From: an uncultured Rhizobiaceae group bacterium
GTDB lineage: Bacteria > Pseudomonadota > Alphaproteobacteria > Rhizobiales > Rhizobiaceae
Length of the DNA stretch: 33,433 bases
Direction of reading: 5' to 3'
Assembly: GCA_937951645.1 (NCBI GenBank)
Contig: CALFBM010000188.1
Coordinates: 1-33,433, forward strand
Numbering within the stretch: the first letter of the stretch is position 1; each line of letters starts with the position of its first letter. Made by a program: the position numbers and the translations under genes. Below the pieces are notes generated by a model. That model was not told the origin of the DNA, made no database searches, and saw only the letters and a program-made list of their open reading frames with translations. This document shows, piece after piece, positions 26,163 to 32,520 of the stretch.

Positions 26163-26183
26163 GCCATTCTCCAAGTCAGTTGA

Positions 26184-27338
26184 TCAAAGTGCCTGTGTGT
26201 AGATATCAAGGGCTGCTTCGTAGGTCATTTCACGCGGGTTATTGACGAGCAGTCTTTGCTGCTTCATGGCATCTTCTGCGAGCATTGGCAGATGATTATG
26301 GTTTACACCCACTTCTGCAAGTTTGGATTGCATCCCCAATTCCGGGCCCATTGCCTTAAACCCATCAACCATGCCCTTACAGGCTTCAGCTTCTGATTTT
26401 CCTGCAAGATCGCTGAAGATAATTGGCGCAAGTTCTGCGTATTGATGAGATGCACTTTCCATGTTGAAATCCAGTACATAAGGAAGTACCAGCGCATTGG
26501 AAAGACCATGCGGCACATGAAAATGTCCACCAAGCGGATAGGCCAATGCGTGCACAGCTGCAACAGGAGCGTTCGCAAATGCCATGCCTGCAAGCATTGA
26601 CCCCAACAACATATTTGAGCGCGCTTCACGGTTTTTGCCATCCTTACAAGCTGTATGAATACTGCCACCTAAAAGCTCTAAAGCCTGACGCGCCAATGTA
26701 TCAGACAGAATATTTTTCTTGTGTTTTGATGTGAAAGCCTCAATCGCATGAACCATCGCATCAATACCTGTTGCAGCAGTAATATGAGCTGGAAGACCAA
26801 CAGTAAGTTCTGCATCCAGAATTGCCCAATCAGGAATCAGCTGATGTGAAACAACACCTTTTTTCTCGTTCGTTCCAGTCGTAACAATCGAAATCGGCGT
26901 CACCTCCGAACCTGTTCCAGCCGTCGTTGGTGCAAGCACCATCGGCAAGCGGCCTCCTTTAACCAGCCCCACACCATACATTTCACCAATCGGTTGATCA
27001 GAACCTGAAAGCACTGCAATGAGTTTTGCGGTATCCATAGAGGAACCACCCCCAACAGAAACAACACCATCAACGCCCGCACCTTTACACTCATCAACCG
27101 CTTTTAAGATCATTTCTTCTGGCGGATCAGCAACTACATCATCAATAATATGAACATCAATTTTTGCTTCTTTCAAACTATCAAGTGCAGCCTTTGCAAG
27201 TCCCAATTCAAGGATGATCTTGTCGGTTACAAAAGCTACCTTCTTGCAACCCATGTCGCCCATAATACCACCAATTTTTGAAGTACTGCCAACTTCTGAA
27301 AGAATTGACTTTGTTGTTTGGAATTGAAACGCGTGCAT
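26184..27338 (-). CDS. iron-containing (group III) alcohol dehydrogenase
   Basis: NAD(P)-dependent alcohol dehydrogenase of about 384 residues. The start ATG 27338 has AAGGG 7 nt upstream; a GTG two codons earlier (27344) would sit too close to it. The nucleotide-binding GGGSSMDTAK (about 96-105) and the metal ligands Asp193 and His197 (GIDAMVHAIEAF), His263 (HALAYPLGG) and His277 (PHGLSNA) are all in place, at nearly the numbering of FucO. Family members include 1,3-propanediol, butanol, lactaldehyde and 4-hydroxybutyrate dehydrogenases. It sits inside the PHA operon, 21 bp before phaE, so reduction of an aldehyde acid to a hydroxy acid monomer precursor is a reasonable inference. The substrate is not settled by sequence. 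Confidence 0.9.
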   Translation of the reverse strand: MHAFQFQTTKSILSEVGSTSKIGGIMGDMGCKKVAFVTDKIILELGLAKAALDSLKEAKIDVHIIDDVVADPPEEMILKAVDECKGAGVDGVVSVGGGSSMDTAKLIAVLSGSDQPIGEMYGVGLVKGGRLPMVLAPTTAGTGSEVTPISIVTTGTNEKKGVVSHQLIPDWAILDAELTVGLPAHITAATGIDAMVHAIEAFTSKHKKNILSDTLARQALELLGGSIHTACKDGKNREARSNMLLGSMLAGMAFANAPVAAVHALAYPLGGHFHVPHGLSNALVLPYVLDFNMESASHQYAELAPIIFSDLAGKSEAEACKGMVDGFKAMGPELGMQSKLAEVGVNHNHLPMLAEDAMKQQRLLVNNPREMTYEAALDIYTQAL

Positions 27339-27367
27339 TTTCACACCCTTGTTAGATTGGAATTATT

Positions 27368-29029
27368 TTATTGTTCGTCTTCAATTGACTTGAGGCTTTT
27401 CAAGCGCTCAGTCAGCTTCATGTTTTCCGAATAATCGACCGGGCAATCAACCAGCGAAACACAACCATCATTCATGGCAGTTGTTAAAACTGATTGCAGA
27501 TCTTCCGCTTTTTCGACTTTATATCCTTTGGCGCCGAAGCTCTCAGCAAATTTGATAAAATCCGGATTGCCTACATCAACATTACTCTTACGTCCATATT
27601 CGCGCAGCTGATGCCACTCAATAAGACCTAATTTATTATCATTAAACATCAAGATGGTGATGTTTAGACCAAGGCGGACAGCTGTTTCGACTTCCTGATT
27701 GTTCATCATGAAACCACCGTCGCCACATACTGCCAGAATATTACGGTCAGGATAAACCAATTTGGCAGCAATCGCCCCTGGCAAGGCAATCCCCATGGAA
27801 GCAAAGCCATTTGAGATGATGCAGGTATTTGGACGTTCTGCCTGAAACATTCGTGCCATCCACATTTTATGGGCACCTACATCTGATATAACTACATCTT
27901 CAGGTTCCAAACACTGCCGAATATCATAAATAATTTTCTGCGGCTTTATTGGATAAGCAAAGTCTTCGGCATGAGCATTCAACTCTTTGGATATCTTCTT
28001 GCAAAGCTTTTTCATTGCGGGACTTGGATCGCATTCACATTGGGCACCAATACGAGCCATGGAATCCTTTAGATTACCAATAACGCCTGCTTCAACAATA
28101 TAATTTGTATCTACTTCTGCTGGAGACCCATCAATATGAATAATCTTTTTGTCATGGTTCAAGTTCCAGTATGCAGGGTCATATTCAACCATGTCATAGC
28201 CAATACAGATAACCAGATCAGCTTCATCAATGCCAAAGGCTACCAAATCATGCGCCTTAAGACCCACGGTACCAAGACTTAAATAATGTGAGGACGGAAT
28301 TACACCCTTGGCCATAAATGTTGTTGCAACTGGTGCATTAATGTTCTCGGCAAATTCAATCAGCGCCTCTGATGCATCATGTCGAATGACTCCGTTGCCT
28401 GCGAGAATAATTGGAACTTCTGCATTAGCTATAATTTCTGCAGCTTGTTTACACTTGCCGCGAGCTGCACAAGGGACGGGTGCCGATTGAACCTTAAGGG
28501 GTACTACCGAACCAACATCCATGTCTGCGATGTTTTCCGGAAAATCTATAAATGCAGCACCTGGTTTTTCTGCTTGCGCAAATTTGAAAGCCTTACGGAC
28601 AACTTCCGGAACAATTTCAGGCATTCTGATTTGTGTACTATATTTTGTAATTGGCTCAAACAAGTTGACCAAATCCAAAATCTGGTGACTTTCCTTGTGC
28701 ATTCTTGTGGTTGAACCCTGACCTGCAATCGCTACCATGGGTGCACGGTCCATATTACCGTCTGCAACACCTGTAACAAGGTTTGTTGCACCAGGCCCCA
28801 AAGTTGACATACAAACGCCAGCCTTACCCGTTAGCCGACCATAAACATCAGCCATAAAAGCGGCAGCTTGCTCATGTCGTGTTAAGATAAATTTTATCGG
28901 ACTGTCCAACAATGCATCCATGACAGCTATATTTTCTTCTCCGGGGATACCAAATATATACTCCACACCTTCATTTTCCAGACATTGGACCAATAGTTGG
29001 GCTGCTGATGTTGTTTGTTTTGTTGTCAA
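27368..29029 (-). CDS. ThDP-dependent acetolactate synthase-like enzyme, possible 2-oxoacid decarboxylase
   Basis: ThDP enzyme of 553 residues with the three-domain acetohydroxyacid synthase layout. The cofactor-activating Glu53 (RHEQAAAFM), the ThDP/Mg motif GDGG (436-439) with NDN (463-465), and the family stretch STLGPGATNLVTGVADG are present, so it should be active; Glu53 excludes glyoxylate carboligase, which lacks it. By name it would be acetolactate synthase, but no ilvN, ilvC or acetolactate decarboxylase is near. The opening CLENEGVEYIFGIPGEEN resembles, as I recall it, the subgroup containing the cyanobacterial 2-oxoglutarate decarboxylase, itself long annotated as acetolactate synthase. 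It is first gene of the PHA operon, 29 bp before the alcohol dehydrogenase. The substrate is unresolved. Confidence 0.88.
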   Translation of the reverse strand: MTTKQTTSAAQLLVQCLENEGVEYIFGIPGEENIAVMDALLDSPIKFILTRHEQAAAFMADVYGRLTGKAGVCMSTLGPGATNLVTGVADGNMDRAPMVAIAGQGSTTRMHKESHQILDLVNLFEPITKYSTQIRMPEIVPEVVRKAFKFAQAEKPGAAFIDFPENIADMDVGSVVPLKVQSAPVPCAARGKCKQAAEIIANAEVPIILAGNGVIRHDASEALIEFAENINAPVATTFMAKGVIPSSHYLSLGTVGLKAHDLVAFGIDEADLVICIGYDMVEYDPAYWNLNHDKKIIHIDGSPAEVDTNYIVEAGVIGNLKDSMARIGAQCECDPSPAMKKLCKKISKELNAHAEDFAYPIKPQKIIYDIRQCLEPEDVVISDVGAHKMWMARMFQAERPNTCIISNGFASMGIALPGAIAAKLVYPDRNILAVCGDGGFMMNNQEVETAVRLGLNITILMFNDNKLGLIEWHQLREYGRKSNVDVGNPDFIKFAESFGAKGYKVEKAEDLQSVLTTAMNDGCVSLVDCPVDYSENMKLTERLKSLKSIEDEQ

Positions 29030-29175
29030 ATTAGCCTCCGCATGGAAAATACTTCTTTAGGGTAGATGCCCATTACAGAAGAATGCCGCATCTAAATAAA
29101 ATCATTTGATTTCACATAATTTACCTTTGATATGATCATCAAAACACCAAAACCGTTGTATAACAAGTGTTTAGA

Positions 29176-29194
29176 TTGCACATATATGGTGCAA
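29176..29194. promoter_or_regulatory. TTGCAC/GTGCAA dyad in divergent PHA promoter region
   Basis: TTGCAC (29176-29181) and GTGCAA (29189-29194) form a perfect 6-bp dyad with a 7-bp spacer, upstream of the two stronger TGC-N3-GCA elements. It could be a distal site for the same regulator or act on the leftward operon. Confidence 0.4.
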
Positions 29195-29221
29195 ATAATG
29201 CATATCTAGCTATTCCAGGAA

Positions 29222-29260
29222 AATTATTTGTGCGCCGCACAAATAATTGTTGCATTGCAC
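29222..29260. promoter_or_regulatory. candidate PhaR operators upstream of phasin gene
   Basis: Two TGC-N3-GCA elements: TGCGCCGCA (29231-29239), at the centre of a 12-bp perfect inverted repeat (29222-29233 / 29237-29248), and TGCATTGCA (29251-29259). Their centres are 20 bp apart, about two helical turns. PhaR of Paracoccus and Rhodobacter is known to bind TGC-rich dyads of similar form. The 29030-29346 gap (317 bp) has no gene; these sites and the distal dyad are what I see in it. Confidence 0.6.
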
Positions 29261-29346
29261 AATAAACTATCCTATATACATTGCATCGAGGTCGACAGAC
29301 ATTCTTGTTCGACTTGCTTTTAATAGAGAAGAAAAGGCACAAAAGG

Positions 29347-29715
29347 ATGACAAAGAAAATGGATACTGCAGACACACAAGAATATGTAACAAAGCATATC
29401 GCAAACTCAGAAAAAGTTGTTGAAAGTGCAATTGAGTTTAATGCAGCATGCTTTAAAGGCGGCGAAGCGATGGCCAAGAAACTATATGAAAACTATGTTT
29501 CCAATGTTGCAGCAGCTTTTGATGGCGTTAAAGCCCTTAACAAAACCAACGACGTTGCTGAATTTTATAAAGTAGCAACTTCAAATGCTGCAGCTTCTGC
29601 TGAACGTTATACCGAACAAACCAAAGCGGTTGCTGAACTTTCAGGCAAGCTAATGAAAGAAACTGGCGAAGCCGGTCGTCTTGCTTACTCGAAAAGCTTT
29701 GCAGTTAACTTCTAA
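29347..29715 (+). CDS. phaP: phasin family protein (PHA granule-coating protein)
   Basis: Small amphipathic protein of 122 residues from ATG 29347; a TTG at 29281 gives an unlikely extension, and ATG 29359 is also possible. It is almost wholly helical and Ala/Lys/Glu-rich with no Cys beyond one and no membrane segment. It has the phasin pattern of a helix around FNAACFKGGEAMAKKLYENYVSNVAAAFDGVKAL followed by a second helix EFYKVATSNAAASAERYTEQTKAVAELSGKL. Phasins cover PHA granules and limit their size. The gene is divergent from the phaEC operon, preceded by putative PhaR sites and followed by a terminator, as expected for a PhaR-controlled phasin. Confidence 0.88.
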   Translation: MTKKMDTADTQEYVTKHIANSEKVVESAIEFNAACFKGGEAMAKKLYENYVSNVAAAFDGVKALNKTNDVAEFYKVATSNAAASAERYTEQTKAVAELSGKLMKETGEAGRLAYSKSFAVNF

Positions 29716-29783
29716 GGTCACACACTACATCAATCTGTTTCGTTAAGCTTTACATCCTCCCAAAGTAGGCGAAAGATTACCTA

Positions 29784-29826
29784 AAAACCGCCTTTCTCAA
29801 AAACGAGATTGGCGGTTTTCTTTATT
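29784..29826 (+). terminator. intrinsic terminator after phasin gene
   Basis: AAAACCGCC (29784-29792) pairs with GGCGGTTTT (29811-29819), with further inner pairing (CTC with GAG), followed by a T-rich stretch TTTCTTTATTT. It separates the highly expressed phasin from phaR. Confidence 0.8.
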
Positions 29827-29852
29827 TAAGTTGTTTAATACGCTAGAAATAG

Positions 29853-29861
29853 TGCACTGCA
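29853..29861. promoter_or_regulatory. candidate PhaR autoregulatory operator
   Basis: TGCACTGCA, the same TGC-N3-GCA pattern as before the phasin gene, lies 30 bp upstream of the phaR start. It would suit negative autoregulation, known for PhaR in other alphaproteobacteria. Confidence 0.5.
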
Positions 29862-29891
29862 ACAAAAACACACATATAATGAGGATACAAA

Positions 29892-30506
29892 GTGTCAAAA
29901 TCCAAAACCAAAGCCAAAAACGAGCAGCTGCACAACGACACTATACTAATAAAAAAATATCCTAATCGTCGCCTCTATAACACTGCTACAAGCAGCTATA
30001 TCGTGTTGGATGATCTGGTTGAGCTTGTGAAAGGCGGAAAACCATTTGAAATTCGGGACACAAAAAGCGGTGAAGACATTACCCGTGAGATTCTAAACCA
30101 GATTATTTTTGAAAGAGAAACCGGAAAATCCAACTTTCACTTCCCTCTTGAAGTTCAAAAGCAACTCATTGGAATGTATGATGATGCTTATGGTAAAATG
30201 GTTCCTGACTATCTTAAGCAGTCACTTAACATCTTTGCTGCTGAACGCGAACGCATGAACTCAACGATGGAAAATGTTGTTGAACGCAATACAAAAGCAA
30301 TGATGGACTTTAGCCAAAACATTGCACGTCAGAACCTTGAAGTTTTCAAACGCTCTTGGGAAATGTTTGGCACTTCTGCCGGTCCTTCAAAAGCCGAAGA
30401 TACAGACAATGCAAAAGATGAAAATACTAATGTAGAGAATTCTGAACTGGATGAAATCCAAAAACAAATTAATAAGCTTCAAGAACGCCTGAAAAATATA
30501 AAATAA
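29892..30506 (+). CDS. phaR: polyhydroxyalkanoate synthesis repressor PhaR
   Basis: DNA-binding repressor of 204 residues that also binds PHA polymer; granule binding removes it from phasin and phaR promoters. The N-terminal PHB_acc_N domain (about 16-77) carries the near-invariant KKYPNRRLYNT followed by YIVLDDLVELV and FEIRDTKSGEDITREIL. The next PHB_acc segment (about 80-125) has LEVQKQLIGMYDDAYGKMVPDYLKQSL. The C-terminus is acidic then coiled coil (LDEIQKQINKLQERLKNIK). The start is GTG 29892 with GAGGA upstream. It is separated from the phasin by a terminator and has its own putative operator; the hydrolase gene follows by 17 bp. Confidence 0.95.
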   Translation: MSKSKTKAKNEQLHNDTILIKKYPNRRLYNTATSSYIVLDDLVELVKGGKPFEIRDTKSGEDITREILNQIIFERETGKSNFHFPLEVQKQLIGMYDDAYGKMVPDYLKQSLNIFAAERERMNSTMENVVERNTKAMMDFSQNIARQNLEVFKRSWEMFGTSAGPSKAEDTDNAKDENTNVENSELDEIQKQINKLQERLKNIK

Positions 30507-30523
30507 CAGATATATGGATCTTT

Positions 30524-31414
30524 ATGTCGCATCGCCTTAAACAATCTCAAAAAGCCTATTCAAAACATTATGTCCTTGGTCTGGGATACCACGGCTTTCA
30601 CCGTATTAATTATCTGGAGTGGGGCAATGTTAAAAACTTCAAACACCAGGAAACTCTGATTTGTGTACACGGCCTAACTAGAAACGCCCGTGATTTTGAT
30701 TATTTTGCAGAAAAACTTTGTAAAAAATATCGTATTATATGCCCGGATGTCGTTGGCAGAGGTGATAGCGATCATTTATTTGATGATGAGAGCTATAATT
30801 ATCTTCAATATAATTCGGACATGAACGCCTTGATTGGCCGAATTGGTGATAAAGACCTCAACTGGATTGGAACGTCCATGGGCGGAATTATTGGAATGGT
30901 TTTGGCTTCTGTGTCACAATCACCAATCAAACGGCTGGTCGTAAATGATATTGGACCGGAAGTTTCTCGCGATGCTTTAATCTCTATTGCGGAATACATC
31001 GGAAAATCTGATGAGTTCAGTTCCCAAGAAGAAGTCGAAGAATATTTAAGAAAAATCTATCCGGAATTCGCTCCAATGAGCGACGAGGATTGGACACATA
31101 TGGCAAAATACTCCTGCAAGCGAACCGAGCATGGCACCTACAAAATGAAGGTAGATCCAAGAGTGGGAGATGCATTCCGTGACTCTATATCTTATTTCAA
31201 CGTCGACATGTGGGAAATTTGGGAAAAAATAACCTGCCCTGTTCTTGTTCTACGTGGCAAAGAGTCCAGCTTTTTGTCCGAGGAGACAGCTCAAAAAATG
31301 CTTACTTGTGGCCCAGAGACAACCGTCGTGGAATTTGATAACACTGGACACACACCAACACTTCGCAATGATGAACAGGTTAACGTGATAGCCGACTGGC
31401 TTAATCAAAATTAG
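30524..31414 (+). CDS. alpha/beta hydrolase
   Basis: Alpha/beta-fold hydrolase of 296 residues, cytoplasmic (no signal). Oxyanion region CVHGLTRNARDFDYF (His49-Gly50), nucleophile Ser118 in GTSMGG, and catalytic His276 in NTGHTP are visible. The acid is odd: related proteins usually show an S-D-L-L-S stretch after the LRG turn, whereas here LRGKESSFLS has Ser at that place, so the acid must come from elsewhere (for example Glu247) or activity is changed. It starts 17 bp after phaR with a weak SD and is probably co-transcribed with it. Its location suggests a role in PHA turnover, such as cleaving oligomers or hydroxyacyl esters, but nothing in the sequence proves this. Confidence 0.82.
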   Translation: MSHRLKQSQKAYSKHYVLGLGYHGFHRINYLEWGNVKNFKHQETLICVHGLTRNARDFDYFAEKLCKKYRIICPDVVGRGDSDHLFDDESYNYLQYNSDMNALIGRIGDKDLNWIGTSMGGIIGMVLASVSQSPIKRLVVNDIGPEVSRDALISIAEYIGKSDEFSSQEEVEEYLRKIYPEFAPMSDEDWTHMAKYSCKRTEHGTYKMKVDPRVGDAFRDSISYFNVDMWEIWEKITCPVLVLRGKESSFLSEETAQKMLTCGPETTVVEFDNTGHTPTLRNDEQVNVIADWLNQN

Positions 31415-31430
31415 TTGAGTGGGATAAAGA

Positions 31431-32342
31431 TTACTGCCGATCTGATTGATCAAGGTACATTTCTGCTGCCTCAACAACATGTTGCGTAAAGACTTTTAAA
31501 GGCTCCGCAACCATTCGACTACAATGCCAATATAAAGGCTTATTTAAAGGCGCATCTGGAATAAGTTCTACTAACTCACCTGATTCAATATATTTATCAA
31601 CCATTTGTGCCGGGTTCATTCCCCATGCGACATTCCCTAAACAAGCTTGTACGAAACCAGGAGAAGATGGCAAAATGTAAGTATCATGAACGATTGCTTT
31701 ACCAAAGCTCTGCTTGATCCATTGCTGCTGCAAATCATCCTGAGCACTATATCTTAAAGCAGGCGCTCTTTTTAGCGCTTCAAGCGTTACACCATCAGGA
31801 AAATACCGTTTCATAAAGTCAGGACTTGCTGTTGCACGGTATACGTGCATCCCCAAATAGCGACTTCCAAAACCCTGAACAGGCGTTTTATTAATTGAGA
31901 TAGCGGCTAATACAGAGCCAAATTTTAACTCATCAATTGAATAATCTTGATCTGCAATTGAAACTTCAAACATATAGGAAGCACCTTTGGCTGCCTCCCT
32001 TTTGAAAACATCCATAAACCAACTTGATAGACTATCATCATTAACAACAATCTTGATTACAGGCTTTCTGTGATCTTCCAAAGTAGGCGCACAATCATTG
32101 GCGTTGATAATTTTATCTTCAAGAATTGAAACCAGCTCAGCATGTCTGCAAAGTTCAATCCCAATGTGTGTTGGTTTGATGGGAGGCTGACGGTTTACCA
32201 CAACCGCTCCGATACGCTCTTCCAAGAGTTTTATACGTTGTGAAACGGCTGAAGATGTCACGCCGAGTGCCCTCGCTGCTCCCTCAAAACTGCCTTCCCG
32301 CTCAACAGCCAGCAAAGCCTCCAGATGTGCGTAATCAAACAT
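31431..32342 (-). CDS. argP: LysR-family transcriptional regulator, ArgP/LysG-like
   Basis: LysR-type regulator of 303 residues. The N-terminal winged helix-turn-helix (about 1-60) reads LEALLAVEREGSFEGAARALGVTSSAVSQRIKLLEERIG, characteristic of the ArgP/LysG/IciA branch; the rest is the effector-binding domain. ArgP-type proteins usually sense lysine or arginine and activate a divergent amino-acid exporter (argO/lysE). ATG 32342 follows AAGGAGA. Here the divergent neighbour is a membrane fatty acid desaturase instead, and a TCACATTAG repeat lies between them. The 3' end is 16 bp from the convergent hydrolase gene. The effector is unknown. Confidence 0.9.
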   Translation of the reverse strand: MFDYAHLEALLAVEREGSFEGAARALGVTSSAVSQRIKLLEERIGAVVVNRQPPIKPTHIGIELCRHAELVSILEDKIINANDCAPTLEDHRKPVIKIVVNDDSLSSWFMDVFKREAAKGASYMFEVSIADQDYSIDELKFGSVLAAISINKTPVQGFGSRYLGMHVYRATASPDFMKRYFPDGVTLEALKRAPALRYSAQDDLQQQWIKQSFGKAIVHDTYILPSSPGFVQACLGNVAWGMNPAQMVDKYIESGELVELIPDAPLNKPLYWHCSRMVAEPLKVFTQHVVEAAEMYLDQSDRQ

Positions 32343-32360
32343 ATATTAAATCTCCTTAAC

Positions 32361-32425
32361 TCACATTAGCACTATACATTTTAGATGCACGTCAAAAGAC
32401 TTTAATTCTCCTAATGTCACATTAG
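32361..32425. promoter_or_regulatory. repeated TCACATTAG boxes, candidate LysR operator
   Basis: TCACATTAG occurs at 32361-32369 and 32417-32425, 56 bp apart; the second is half of a perfect dyad CTAATG-TCA-CATTAG (32411-32425). The pattern of one strong dyad plus a related half-site fits a LysR regulator acting on both divergent genes. Confidence 0.5.
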
Positions 32426-32520
32426 ATTGGGAATCTTAAAACAACGAAGGAATAATATGTGTCATCTATAAAAATATAACCCAGTTTATATTCCTTCTAT
32501 ACATTATGAGGATAATGATA

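Noticed and set aside
27368-29029. Glyoxylate carboligase (Gcl) as identity of the ThDP enzyme
   Set aside because: The conserved Glu53 is present, whereas Gcl characteristically lacks this Glu.
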